A stretch of DNA of 64,000 nucleotides from Lagopus muta (lineage: Eukaryota; Chordata; Aves; Galliformes; Phasianidae): positions 60,657,634-60,721,633 of the forward strand of contig NC_064435.1 in NCBI RefSeq assembly GCF_023343835.1, written 5' to 3'. The notes under the pieces were generated by a model. That model was given only the letters and a program-made list of their open reading frames with translations. It made no database searches and was not told the DNA's origin. A program made the translations under genes and the position numbers. Positions 32,594 to 45,611 of this stretch are shown piece after piece; the first letter of the stretch is position 1, and the number at the start of each line of letters is the position of its first letter.

Positions 32594-33292
32594 GACCTGG
32601 GGGTCCTGATGGACGAGAGACTGAACATGAGCCAGCAGTGCGCTCTGGCAGCTCGAAAGGCAAATGGGATCCTGGGCTCCATCAGGAGAGGGGTGGCCAG
32701 CAGGGACAGGGAGGTGATTGTCCCTCTCTACTCGGCTCTTGTGAGGCCCCATCTGGAGTACTGTGTCCAGGTGTGGAGCCCTCAGTACAAGAAAGACATT
32801 GAGATTTTGGAAAGGGTCCAGAGGAGGGCAACTAAGATGATCAGGGGGCTGGAGCACCTCCCCTATGAGGACAGGCTGAGGGAGTTGGGCTTGTTCAGCC
32901 TGGAGAAGAGAAGGCTGTGGGGTGACCTCATTGCAGCCTATCAGTACCTGAAGGGAACCTACACCCAGGAGGGGAGTAAACTCTTCAAAAGGGCTGACAA
33001 CAGCAGGACTAGGGGAAATGGTTTTAAGTTGAAGGAGGGAAGATTTAGGTTGGATGTTAGGGGGAAGTTCTTTACTAGGAGAGTGGTTAGGCCCTGGAAC
33101 GGGCTGCCCAGGGAGGTTGTGGATGCCCCGTCCTTGGACGTGTTTAAGGCCAGGTTGGACGGGGTCCTGGGCAACCTGATCTGAATGTGTATGTTTGGTG
33201 GCCCTGCTAGGCACGGGGGTTGGAACTACATGATCCTTGGGGTCCCTTCCAACCCGGGTGATTCTGTGATTCTGTGATTCTGTGATTCTGTG
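32594..33292 (+). mobile_element. Young 5'-truncated CR1 inserted into an older CR1
   Basis: Equivalent to 14989-15678 of the full-length copy, with about ten differences by eye in 700 bases, mostly transitions, and four rather than three ATTCTGTG units at the end. The C-terminal ORF2 frame (to TGA at 33182-33184) is intact. Both flanks belong to one older CR1, so this is a nested insertion. The target sequence GAGAA at the 5' junction resembles the element's own sequence just upstream of the truncation point. Confidence 0.95.
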
Positions 33293-33940
33293 AAGTGCTC
33301 TGCTGGACCTCATAGTTGTAAACTGGGAAGGGCTGATTAAAGTTGTGGATATTGAAGGCTACAGTGGCCTTGGCTATAGTTTCCATGAGCAGATGGAGTT
33401 CAGGATGCTGACAGGAGAGAGCAGGGCAAAAAGCAAGATCACAATAGCTGTGGGCTTCAGGAGAGCAAACTTTTATTCTTCAGTGATCTGGCATAATCCC
33501 ATTGGATAAGGCCTTGAGGGAAGAGAGGCATAAGAAAGCTAGTTGAGATTCAAGGACCACCTCCCCCAAGCTCAAGAGCCATCCACTGCATCTAGTGGGA
33601 AGTCAGAAAAAAAAATTCAGGAGAGTTGCATGAATGAACGAACAAGATGCTGCTGGTAGAACTCAAAACAAAAAAAAAAAAAGAAAGAGAGAGACTGTCT
33701 GAGCATCCAGATATGCTGTTACGAAAGCATGGAGCAAAAAATTCTGGAAGCCACTACTCTAAGCAGTTGACATGGATTCATCCAGAGAAAGTTGTGCTTG
33801 ACCAACTTGATAACCACCTTAGATGAAATGACTGGTGTGGTAGATGTGGGGAGCGCAGTGGCTGTTGTCTACTTTCAGTAAGGCTTTCAACACTGTCTCC
33901 CATAAGATTCTCATAGAGAAACTAACAAAATGAATTTTAG
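33293..33940 (+). mobile_element. Old CR1, 3' segment (split by nested insertion)
   Basis: Continues the element seen at 32370-32593: GTGCTCTGCTGGACCTCATA, GGAAGGGCTGATT and TTCAGGAGAGCAAACTTT, later the RT segment TTTCAGTAAGGCTTTCAACA (degraded FSKAF codons) and GTCTCCCATAAGATTCTC. Many indels, including an A-rich insertion near 33669-33690. The 3' end of the element is not present. Confidence 0.82.
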
Positions 33941-36900
33941 TCTGTTTTCACAATGAAGAAGAGGTCTGCAAACTGTATCAGGAGAAGAGTCATACAGTCA
34001 TATTAATATAGAAGTGTTTTAACTACATGTGTTTGCAGTCTTCTATAAAGAGGGCCTCAGACTGTAGGCCAGATGAAGTTAGGTACAGATGGGGGTTGGT
34101 TCAAATCCTGTGAGAAGTGATTTTAAACATCTGTCTCAATCATGTAGAGCAGGGGATGTAGAAATGAGCTTCCCAAAACACAGTGTGACAAAAAAGGGGA
34201 ACATGAAAAGGATTTTGTAAAGAGACTGTCTTCCTCTGTGCTGGTCTGTGAAGTCAATAGCTCCTTGCTCCTCAATGTGCTGGCCAAACGTGGTCTCCAT
34301 TTAGAGGTGGTGGAAGTTGATGGAAACAGTTAAAATGTGCCCAAGAGCTTTTTATCTGCCTGACTATAAACATCCGTGGATATTAGCACAGTTTGTGTAT
34401 ATTTTTCCAATTACCATGGAAGTGTACATTGCTGCAGCGTAAGCATTTTTGTCCATTTGTCTTTTGAGTAAAACCAAGAAAAATAACCAATACCAGAACA
34501 TTGAAAACATTGCAAAATGGCTAAGTGTTCATTACAGATTTCCACTTTGACCTATTGTAATGCTATGAGTAAGGTTCTCAGTATTTTGGCAGGTTTCACT
34601 TACCTGGTTTCATTATCATTTTAATCAACTGAAATTTCAGCTGTTTCTTTTTCTTTTCTTTTTTTTTTTTGCTAATGTGCAATATGAATGTGATTGGAAG
34701 GACTGCAGCTTTATGGTGTATCCAGTAAATGGGGTCTGAACTGTCTTTACACATGAAACAGCCCAAATATGATTACAAATACGAACAAAGTCACCAAAGC
34801 ATTTCCTATTCCACGTGATCGACAGGACTGAATTGGCTATCACTATGCTTGATGACTGAAGCTTCTGCTTTGCATCCTACATTTTTTCAAAGCATAATGC
34901 AGTTTCTATTTCCCTGTTGTTATGATTGTGTGAGACAATTCCTAGCTTTAGAAAAGGCAGCAGCAAGTCAGGGCATTAAAATTAAAGGGGAAAAATTCTA
35001 CACAAACCACTTAAGCACACTCATTATTATGGCCCTTGCTACCTCGGGCCACTGGAGAACTTATAATTTAGTCAGCATTATGCAGTTTGAAGTGTTTTAT
35101 GTTCTGCATGGGAGCAGGCTGCAATTCAAATATCAGTGGCCATGAAAAATATGCACATACGTTTAGTATGAAAATCTCCAAGGGCATAACAGAAGAGACG
35201 GGCACATGTCGCTGCAGTGTGATGGAGAATTTCTGTGAATTAATCATTTGGACATAGTTTATCACCATTTTATATTTTGCCAGAGACACTTCCTCGCCAT
35301 TTGTTGGGAAAACTTATTATACATGCACATCTTAGAAAGATAATAAGGCCAAAGCCTTTGATGCTTAAAGGCAACAGGCTTTGTTAGGTTCTGTTATGAC
35401 ACAGACAACTTCTCTACTGACAGAGCCATTCAGATAACAGGAGTAATTGCTTATTTTATCGAGTTTAGGGAATTGTGCTTCATTCTCCCTTCTTGCCTAT
35501 TACATCTGCTATTACGACCCATCTTCTATCATAATTTAAGGGAAGTGGAGTATGTGCATTTTGAAAGCATTTCTTGAAAGAATAGAGTGCTGTATTTACA
35601 TGTTTCCTTCATTATCTCAAGGTGCAAATACTTTAATGTATTCCTTCCAAAGAAATAGATTGCCATGCACGTGCATGAGTGCATCCAGTTATGTGCATAG
35701 ATGTTTACCATCTGCACTGCCTAGGAAAAGAAGAAAAGAGCATTTAGTTCTTTCCTTATACCCTCTTCTGACTGGAAACAATGCCACTGTAACTGGTGTT
35801 AGCAAAACTACAAACAGAGCAATCAGTTCTGACACTTTAGAAGACCTTTATTGACATCTGCAAACGTGGGGGGAATTTTCAAGTAAAAGTTTTCCACCTG
35901 TAAGACTTAATATGATCAAAGCTCTGATAGCAGCTCCAGATTACTGGAAATGAGGCTATAGACCAGATTTCAGCTCTTGGGGGAAAAAAAAACCAACAAA
36001 CCTTTAGTTTATTCAACCTAATCCTTGCAAAACTGTATGAAAACTAGCATTGCAATTAAAAAATAGGTTCCTTCACATTTTACATGCCATCCAAAGATTT
36101 TAAAAGGTACAAAACCAAAATTTCAATATCAAAAAGTATTCCTGTGCTATATAGTTTTATTGCGCAGATCGCCAATTTTCCTTACTTCTGAAGGATAAGT
36201 TTTGTAATATCACCAACATGCAAAATCAAAAAATGTTCAGAGTTCAACTTCTGCAGTGGTACGAAGCAATGCTAATATAAACAAAGGGACAACTCCCAAA
36301 TGAAATTTGAGATTTATATGGAAACCGAAGTGAGTTATAGCTCTTATACTATATGAAAATCCAGTCATTTTCCAAAAGAGTTATATGGAGGCCATTTCTG
36401 AGCAAATTCTGTCAGCTATTTCATGAAACAAAAGTTTGTGTTTTTTTCACCAAGCACAGTGGTGCACTTTTGCATTGCACAAGCACAAGCCAAGAGGCTG
36501 TGATTCACAATCTAGAACTTAGTATTCTTCAACATCTGTTTTCCATGCTTATGTGAATGCCCTGACAGTATCTGAACTCACTCACCTAGCATCACTGCTA
36601 TCTGCTGGGTGTACTGGATGCCAGGTCCATTTCCCTGATGCTTGTCCTGCTTTTGCTTCCGTGAAAAGGTCTTGTTAATACATCCACCTTTGTGTTGTCA
36701 TACTGAAATGTGCAGCCAGATTCTTAGCTTTGCAAGGACCTTTTTGTCATCTTCTGAAGACACGCTGAGATTGGTAACAAATAAGAACTTGGCAACTATG
36801 GAATGAGTGTTAACAGTGAATTTTTCATAGCAGATATTCATGTGTTTGTCTTGCTGCTGGTGGAGAGGACAAAACTAGGTTCTATGTCTCTGTGGAGTTG

Positions 36901-37084
36901 GCAAAACAGGCAGACTGTCTGGATTAATGTGCTCTGCTCTAATTAGATCTGCAAAGAGGAAATTGGCAGAGGGCTATGCTATGGTAATAAAACTACATTT
37001 ATTTTTATTTTTATTTTTCTCCTCAGGATAATCTCTTTGCATAACACTGGTTTCTGTAGAAGGACCGACTCCTCTGGACAAGAT
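33941..37084. other. Non-coding region
   Basis: No gene recognised. The part from about 34850 to 35480 is free of repeats and has enhancer-like AT-rich composition. A 14-base palindrome CATGCACGTGCATG with a central CACGTG E-box is at 35664-35677. Confidence 0.65.
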
Positions 37085-37318
37085 TATTTATGACTAAACT
37101 GGGGAAGTTTTTTGCAGAAAGGCTGGTGAGGTGCTGGAACAAGTTGCCCAGAGAAGTTGTGGATGCCCTGTCCACGAAGGTGTTCACAGCCAGGCTGGAT
37201 GGGGATCCTGGGCAGCCTGATCTAATGTTTGATCTAGCAGTTGGCAATTCTGTCCATGGCAAGGGGTTTGGAACTAGGCGATCTTTGAGGCCCTTTCCAA
37301 TCCAAGCCATTCTATGAA
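37085..37318 (+). mobile_element. CR1 3'-end fragment
   Basis: Encodes remnants of the ORF2 C terminus (GKFFAERLVRCWNKLPREVV, then FTARLDG), followed by GGGGTTTGGAACTAGGCGAT, CCCTTTCCAATCC and CATTCTATGA. 5' truncated and older than the copy at 11.2 kb. Confidence 0.88.
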
Positions 37319-39609
37319 ACTGCACCACTGTGCTTGGTACTTTGTCATTTTCAACTGTGGAACCAAGAGTGAGACAACATTTCTGTAGACATTTTATCCT
37401 TGGCAATGCAAAGGAGATTTATTTAGCCATCTTTTAGTAAAGCAGTTTCTTGAAACTGAAGAAAAGATGATAACAATTTTAAATTTCCTTTCACAAATAG
37501 CCCATCTCTATTTTTCTTTCTAGGAAGTCCCTTTGGTTTGTTTCTTTGCATGCCACATCAGGTTCACCATGCACACTGGCTTGGGATGTGCAGCAAATCT
37601 GACACACTGTGGATTCACCAAGTTTGCAGTGTGTGCCCAGAGACTTTTTTCAATCTCGGTGAACCCAAATTGTTTTATGCATGTGCATTTGTTGTCATTT
37701 GTGAAGGAGGTGCGTGCACCAGGTGAGTAGACAAAGCTACTGTCTCTGCTCTGACCAACTGACTACTCCAGGACAAATGTCCAAATTCCATTTTACCTTT
37801 GGAAGCTTTCAAGTAGAACAAGTGCTCAAACCTGAGGAGGATCAGACAAATGGCAGCTACATGGGAGCTAAGCATATTACCACACAGGAAGAATGATGGA
37901 GAGGCACTTTTCTAGATAGACATGGCCAGTGATAACATAGTAAGATCAGACCGTGTTTGTCTCAGTTGTACTCTTTTTGTCTGTGTCACATTCTGCATTA
38001 TGTTGCTGGCTGCCGTGCTTCGTCTCCTGGGGAGTCCAGCAGCTCTATAGTAGTAGTCTAAAGAAACACCATCACTTTGGTGTTTGCTGCTGTGTCAGAA
38101 TGCCACTTTATGGCAGAGCTGTTTCAAGATTGTCAGAAGTGTTGGCGATGCTTTTCTGCAGCTGCCATTGATTTACCCGAAGTCAGTTGGAGCACATGCT
38201 TCACTGCCCAATCTTCTCCTCCTTCTCCCCCACTTCTGATTCAAGTCTGCCCCCCCCTCCCCCCTTCTTTTTTTGTGCTCCTGTCGATCCATACTACTGC
38301 TTCTTTGTGCTCCTTTCTGGCAGTGATATTGAGGAAACAGTAGTAAATGAAAATTCATTCATGTTGCAGGCGGTGTTGGACCTGCCAGGCCTATTCCTCC
38401 TGGGGTTCCCAGGACCACAGGGGAAGAGAATGGAGGAACCCAGAATGGTATTTCCCTTCACAGTGCCTCTGCAGCACAGGTCTGTGTTTCAGGGCACTTT
38501 GCAGCCCATGATCTTTCTCTTTGGACTAAGATTTTTCTCTTTTTAGAAGCATCAATCAATGAGTGTATTTTTAACAGGAGCTCTGACAGTTTATTAGTTT
38601 TTTCTTTATTGTCGTATCATTTCCAGTTTGTGTCACTATAGCCTCTCTGTTGGGCGTTCAGTTTCTTCCAGGTTATTTGTTCTTTGCTACCCTGCTTCTC
38701 AGTGTTAATTTAACCTCTGCTGGTTCAGAGTTCTAAACACATTTTTTATGTCTCATGGTTAAGATTTAGGCATTATGCGTTGCTCGTTTTTTCTCTTCAG
38801 ATTAACTAACTGCTACTATATAGATGCTCTGAAAGATGGAAAAATCCAGGTCACTTCTATAACCTAAGCATAAAGACTGTGGTCCAACAGAGCATAAGGC
38901 CTAATAGAGCAGAAAGCCTGTGGTCTAACTCTGTTGCTTAATCGAGGTTATATATATTAATAACAGAAACTGCAAAGATAGCAGAAATTGCAAGTAGGGA
39001 CAGACGAGCAAGGCTCTGGCAAAAGTTATTTTAGACAGGTAGGGTAGGGTTTTTTTTATTTCTTGGGACAAAGTATGAACGCAAGCTAAAATTGCAACAG
39101 CAAATAACCCCAGAGCATGGCAAGTTATACTTAGCTAGCATTAAGGTAATGTCATGTAGAAGCAGAATATTTGTGGTTAGCTAAAGTGACAAAAATACAG
39201 CTGCACTGATATTAATCCTGTGTTAATCTTGTAAAGAGATGGGATTTTGAGAAATAGAGGTCTTTGGGAAGGATCTACTTGCTTCTTCTGCATAGACCAG
39301 TTTTCTCCTATTAGGCATTAACTGAACTTGTTATTCTGATTTTCTTGTTGATAACCTGGTTAAGCAGGGAGCTAAGCTTTATTACTTACTTATCTGTGAG
39401 TTTTATGAGTTTATTCGAAATCCTTGTAATAGCCCTTACATTCTACTGATAACAGCTGCAGTTTTTAATAAGTAGCCAGTAATTCAAGACGCATTTTTAA
39501 AGATGCAGCTACTGTCTAAATACTTTTCCATTGCAATGTGAAAATCTACATGGGCGTAATGTGATTTCATAAAACATGGTCCTATCTTGGGAAAGGATAA
39601 ATTGTATGC
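37319..39609. other. Non-coding region
   Basis: Contains a pyrimidine-rich stretch (about 38215-38282) and the candidate exon at 38370. Nothing else is recognised. Confidence 0.6.
38370..38479 (+). CDS. Candidate exon, Gly/Pro-rich (ANKS6 option 3 or unknown gene)
   Basis: A 110-nt segment between TTCATGTTGCAG and CACAG|GTCTGT. Its first two bases (GC) would complete a phase 1 codon, and it ends in phase 0. The peptide (GVGPARPIPPGVPRTTGEEN, then GGTQNGISLHSASAAQ) looks like a disordered linker. The frame stays open beyond the donor to TAG at about 38639. No partner exon is identified. Confidence 0.28.
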
Positions 39610-39614
39610 TTGCT

Positions 39615-39894
39615 TTGAGAAGACGTGGTGTAATGGTTTTAAACTGAAAACAGATAGGTTTAGATTAGATGTAAGGAAGAAATTTTTAACTCAGATGATG
39701 GTGAGGCACTGGAACAGCTCGCTCAGAGAAGCTGTGGATGCCTTATCCCTGGAGATGTGCAAGGTCAGGCTGGATGGGACTTTGAGTAACATGATCTAGT
39801 GGGAGGTGTTCCTGTCCATGTCAGGAGCTTGGAACTGGGAGGTCTTTAAGGTTCCTTCCAACCCAAGCTATTCTATGATTCTGTGACTATGTGA
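39615..39894 (+). mobile_element. CR1 3'-end fragment
   Basis: Degraded ORF2 C terminus (NGFKLKTDRFRLDVRKKFL, then MMVRHWNSSLREAVDALSLE), followed by GGAACTGGGAGGTCTTTAAGG, CCTTCCAACCCAAGC and ATTCTATGATTCTGTGACT. The tail abuts another CR1 in the opposite direction. Confidence 0.9.
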
Positions 39895-39896
39895 GT

Positions 39897-40690
39897 TCAT
39901 AGAATCTTTTGAGTTGGAAGAGACCCATAAAGGTCATCTTTGTCAACTTCCCTGCAGTGAACAAGGACATCTACAGCTAGACCTGACTTTGAATGTCTCC
40001 AAGGACAGGTCTTCCACACTCTCTCTGGACATCTTATTCCAGTGCCTCATCACCCTTATTGTAAAAAACTTCTTCCTTATATCCAATCTAATTCTCTCCT
40101 CCTTTAGTTTCAAACCATTTCCCCTTGTCCCAGTCACAGCAGACCCTGCTAAAGAGTCTGTTCCCTTTCTTCTTATAGCCCCATTTAGATTCTGAAAGCT
40201 ATCAGGTCACTTTAGAGCCTTCTCTTCTCCAGATTAACAGCACCAGCTCTCTCATCTTGTTTTTGTAAGCAAGGTGTTCCATGTCTTGGATCATTTTTAT
40301 CTCTCTTGGTGTGCCCCAACAGCTCCACATCTCTCCTCTGCTGAGGACTTCACATCTGGATGCAGTACTCCAAGTGAGGCCTCACCGGCACAGAGTAGAG
40401 GAGCAAGAATACCTCCCTCAACCTTCTGGCCACGCTTCTTTTGATGCAGCTCAGAAAATGGTTAGCTTTCTGGGCTGCAAGAGCACAGTGCTGACTCATG
40501 TTCAACTTGCCATCCACCAGTACCCCCAAGTCCTTTTCAGCAGAACTATGCTCTATCCTTACATCCCCCAGCTTGTACTGATAGTGGGAATTGCCATGAC
40601 TCAGGTGCAAGACCTTGCACTTGGCTTTGTTGTACCTCATAAGGTTCACATGGTCCTACTGCTCAAGACTGTCTAGGTCTCTCTGAATGG
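39897..40690 (-). mobile_element. CR1 3' fragment, minus strand, about 0.8 kb
   Basis: On the minus strand it encodes [20 protein letters not shown], then [34 protein letters not shown] and, nearer its 3' end, [19 protein letters not shown]. The tail (TCATAGAATCTTTTGAGTTGG on the + strand) lies at 39898. Of intermediate age, with frames broken. Confidence 0.92.
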
Positions 40691-41491
40691 CATCATATTC
40701 ACATATAGCAGTTCAAAGCTTCTAAGTATATTGTAAGCATTTTAAAAACATACTGTGGCTTGAAAGAGAGTATTGCAAGGCAGCATAATTCCATTCTGCA
40801 GAGAGCAGTAGTATGGATACACGTATTTAATGCTTTAAGATGAACCATATTAATATTTCTACAATTATTTATTTATTTCTTTATTTATTCACTGTGGGGT
40901 GCAAACAAGAAAATGTTAATATTGAAAGTGCTTTGCTGTAGAAATAAATTGAATCTGTGTAAATATAGACCCCACAATTTTGAAGTGTTGTAATGTGGTA
41001 CACGAGTTAAATTAGAACTGTAAGGTATTTGCAAGTTCTAGTTTTTCTTTTGTTTGTACAGAATATGTGTAATAAATTGGCCTTACAGAGGGGACTTGTA
41101 TAGTTGAATGAAAATAGAAAGTAATATGTTTTTATTCTTCACAAAGGGAAGTGTGAAGAACTTAATAGTGTCCAATCCTGTTGTCATCTCTTACCATTTA
41201 TTTTAATTCTACATTGGTAGTGAAATGGAGACAGCTTGGGTAAATCTAGAAACCCCTGAACTTACATTGCTGGACATCAACATTTCAAACTAAATAACTA
41301 CTGAGCAGCATTTGCACTCAGTGGAATTTTTTTCCAATGGTGAAAGGGGAAGAATTTTGGTCTTCAAGGTGTTTATACCTCTGATCAATGTCTTTTTCCC
41401 TGTTCCAATTTCCACTCACATCACTATGCCTTTGGATCTTTTCTCCCTCCAGAAAAATGCACTGCAGTGTTTAAAATATGCCTGTACCACA

Positions 41492-41517
41492 GTTTTGTTT
41501 TGTTTTGTTTTGTTTTG
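41492..41517. repeat. (TTTTG)n microsatellite
   Basis: Five consecutive GTTTT units plus a final G. Confidence 0.9.
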
Positions 41518-42283
41518 AAAAGCTGGTCCCTGCCTCAAAGATTGTATTTTCTGTTATTACTGGATTCATGGTTATTGAATTACTGGGTTACTAAAACAGA
41601 CTGGTGATGAATATGGGGATGTTCATGACTTTTTCTCCAAGGAAAATGCAGTGCTAAAACATGATTTTCTTTTAGGAAAGCAAATCTTGCAGGTATCTGT
41701 TAAGTTTCCAAAAGAAAGCAAATTTGGGACTTCCTTTGCCTACAGTGTCATTCTAAAAATTGCAACATGGATATCCAACATAGATGCTGACATTTTATCT
41801 CAGATATAGTCCTGGAGGAATTAAAGTATTGCAGAGGAAAATGCTATTTGATTTGGAGTATATGCCTTAGATTGTGTTGTCTATAGTTTAACTGCAGTAT
41901 TGGTGGGAGGATATTGCATAGCCAGCTCTTTCACATTGCTTCCCTTGCAGCCTCAGCTGCAGTGGGAGGAAACAGAGCTCGAGGTGGGGGGATTTTCAAG
42001 ATGATTCATGTGTTAGCATGATGAGAATGTATTTTATACAGTTGTACAAAATGAAAATATACAGGATTTTTTAAGGTGCTGCTGGTATGGCCACTATCTG
42101 ACCAAATAAAGATAACTGATATTTACTCAAATGGAAGCTTTATTCAAGTAATCTAATTGATTTCTCAGTTAGTTTATTGTCTATTCAAATGTCATTAGCA
42201 TTTACTTCAGTAAAAAAAAGAAAAAAAGAAAAAAAAGAAGAAACCTATAATCTCCATCTTCCCTTGATTTTCACAAAATGATA

Positions 42284-42366
42284 GGATAATAGAATATCCC
42301 AAGGTGGACGGGATCCACGAGGATCACCGAGTCAAATTCCTGGCTCCACACAGGATCACACAGTAT
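42284..42366 (-). mobile_element. Old CR1 tail fragment, minus strand
   Basis: The pattern ATAGAATATCCCAAGGTGG, then GGATCCACGAGGATCACCGAG and CAAATTCCTGGCTCC, is a reversed and diverged CR1 3' end. Borders are approximate. Confidence 0.65.
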
Positions 42367-45300
42367 TCGCTCACACCATCTAGCACAGTGAATACATACT
42401 CCAGTTCGTTTCTGTTTTGGTTTAGTTCTGTTAAACAATAGGCAAAATCTGCCTGGTACAGCACTATGTCTCTGTCAATTATTCTTAATTAGATTTCTTA
42501 AGAAACAGAGGAAAGGATAAACTGTGTTATTGCAAGTAGCTTGAAGAAATACTTTATGAACAGCAGGTATCATAGGAGAAGTGACAATTCTTTGCTGAAA
42601 TAAGAATATGCACTATTATATTGAACTGCTGTACTCCTCTACTTGATGCTTTTTGGGGTAGCTGGCTGCCAGTCACTATTGCTCCCTTCACAAAACAAGG
42701 GAGGACATCACCCTGTTGCGTGTGAGCCACAGAGACAGGGGAAGAGACTGTTCAGTAGCTCTTCTTTAGTGCTGGGAGCTGATAAATCAAAAGGATTCTT
42801 CTCATAGAGCTATTCTGTGTTGATCAGGATAGGAGAATTTGTTAAGGATTAACAAATTTAGTGAGTCTTCTGGAGAGACCATTCGTTTAGAGGATGTTCT
42901 TTGTCCTCAGTGTGACCACAAGATAACTGGATCGGTGTGACACAGTGTTGGTCTTGCAAAAAAACCACTTGAAAACTGAAGGAAGTGTCTTCATATTTGT
43001 GGGAATAGTGAGCAATGAGATCATTGATTTTTCCCCACTGTTAGTCAGACTAAATAGATTATGTTACACATTTAAAATACTCATCAAAAAAGGAATTTGA
43101 AAATTGGATCTTAATGCCAGCAGATATTATAAATATATAAATAAATAAAAGGAATCAAGCATTTGGTGTTACCTTGTTTTTTTTTCTATAGATTAATATT
43201 CCAAGATAGTAAATAATATGATGATATTGTATAATGTAATAATGAGATACAGTGCATTATCAGTAACATCATACAGAGTGTGCCTTTCCTTTAGCGTTGC
43301 AGAGGTTTTAGTTGTGAAAATCACAGTAAATTGCAAGGAAATTAAGCAGAGTATGAATAAATATTGTTAACAAACAAGATGTGACAGATTTAGAGTGGAC
43401 GGTTTACTTGAAGTACGGTTTACAGTAGTCAAAGTTTTCTTGTTCATGGCAGATTACTGCTTTCTTTGTGCTAAGTAGTGTTGATTTATGCTCTTTCTGA
43501 AATGCAGTACATTGCAGGGTGAGTGACTGGGGGAAGTCTGATACCTTGCGGGTGCTAACTACATGCCAGACACTGGAAGCTGCATGCAGCTTAATCCTCT
43601 TGCAGCCATCTCATTATTGGAGTTTTTATGTGAGAGTGAAGCAGAGCACATGAGCCAGAAAAATTTCTATTGAATTCAGGGGATATTGACTTACGTACTG
43701 AGACATTCACTTAATAAACAGTCAATAAGAGAGAAGACAACAGAGAAAAACCTGGGAATTACACTTTCACCAAAGCTTTCATGACTCCAGATCATGTAGA
43801 GGGCCAGTGGAAAGCTGACCTCTCCCTCTGTATGAACTATTTGGATTTGATGTAAAAGACTTAAAACTGTGGTCCAACTTATACAGGCTCTGTAGCTAAA
43901 AAGAGATGTGCTTTTTTCAGAGCTGTCAAACTGGTGCCATTCATAAGCAGTACATTCATACAAATTAATTTTAAGAGATGGAAAAAAGTTGAGTTTGCTC
44001 GCAGGTAATACATTTGGATTTCAACAATGTGAAAAATTTAAGAGCAAGTGAAAAAAAAAAAGAGAGAGAGCCATATTTTTTCCTTATATTTAATGAAGCA
44101 CTATGAATTTCTGGCTCTTTGGGAAAGGTGTATTACTAAGAGTCATTAATGGAACCTGGGCTTAAAATACACTCAGCTGAATTGCTGACTGAAGAAATGC
44201 CTGTGTAAAACTTAATGTTTTCCTTTTTGTGAATATTTTAGAATTAAAAAAAAAAAAAAAATTAAGAAGAAAAAAATCAGTGTTACACTTTTTACCATTT
44301 GCTTTAAAAAGGATTTTCCACTTGCTCATTTCCAGAAGGTCATCTCTGAGATGTACAAGCTAGCCCTTCATTTAGGTCTCTTCTTACATTCATATTTAAC
44401 TTTCTTTCATTCTGTGGCCTTTATTAGTTGAGCTCAAGGAGCTTGTAGCACATTTTAAACAGCAACACTGGGAGGATGTAAATGCAGAATAATGTATCAG
44501 GACTCAAATTTGCATGGTCAAATGTCAAAAAAATTAGGCCTTCCCTAGAACCATGTCAAGAGAAATAACATAAGTGGCCAGCTCAACAGCAGGCATGCCA
44601 TTATCAGTTAGTTCAACCTGTCATCACTGACTGGGAGTGGAAGCAGTGGTCATTAGCTTTAACTCTGCCGGGGAAGGTTGCGCTTCCTTTATTTTATTAT
44701 ATATATTTTACGCCATCTGACAGTATTTCACAGAGCACCACAATGTTATGGTTTCCTCCTTGACAGGGAAGGGGGAGGTGCAGGGTAGGGAGTGGATAGC
44801 AATCATCTATTGTCAGCTGGAGGGGGCAGGAATTGCATTGCCTATCGGATAAATACTCATTTAGAGTAATCACTTTATTTCAGCCCTGTAATGACATTAA
44901 CAAGCTTGGAATACAGGGAATTACATGAGTCAGAACAAATAATTGAATATTCCACTGCTGGGGAATGCAGCACAAGTCTGACTTAATGTCATGCCATCTC
45001 TGAAGCCAGCACTAGCATGCAATTAGATAATAGGTTAAACAGCATATAATTGGCACTACTAGTAAGGAAAACATACAATTAATTGTTAAGTTTTCACCTG
45101 CTTGTAACTTTCATGAAACAAAAGTATCTTGTATGTCTTTTTAAAACAAAGATATCCAGAGGAAACATTTCTTTTCTTTTTTTTTTTTTTTTTTGAAAAG
45201 AGAGAATTGGAGCCAGGATCTGGTAGGAACGATTTCAACAAGAAAACTTTGAAAACTTTTTTGTGTATTTTTTGAAAATAATTTGATTGAAGAAAGAACG

Positions 45301-45611
45301 AGACGAATTTAATCCTATCGGATTTCACATCCAAAGGAAAAGGTCTCTACTTGTCTTTTTTTTTTTTTTTCTTTAACACATTTGGTCCATTCACTTTTTT
45401 TACTTCCCAAATATTATTGTCCCACAAACCTGTGATCTCACAACAGTCTTTTTTTAGTCAGTCACTCATTGCTCTTGGGATATGATTAATAATGCAAGGG
45501 CCTTTTTATAGAAATATGCCAAAGTATTCAACACTATTCTGGGCACTGGCAGATTAAGGAGATGGAGGAATCTTAAGGTGAATAATTCACATAATGCCTC
45601 ATAATCTATCA

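Larger units (their letters stand above)
40691..45599. other. Non-coding region
   Basis: Holds a (TTTTG)5 run at 41492-41517, A-rich runs near 42211, a CR1 remnant at 42284 and a 16-base palindrome at 43577-43592 (AAGCTGCATGCAGCTT). The stretch from about 44380 to 45070 looks like a repeat-free regulatory block. No gene seen. Confidence 0.65.
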
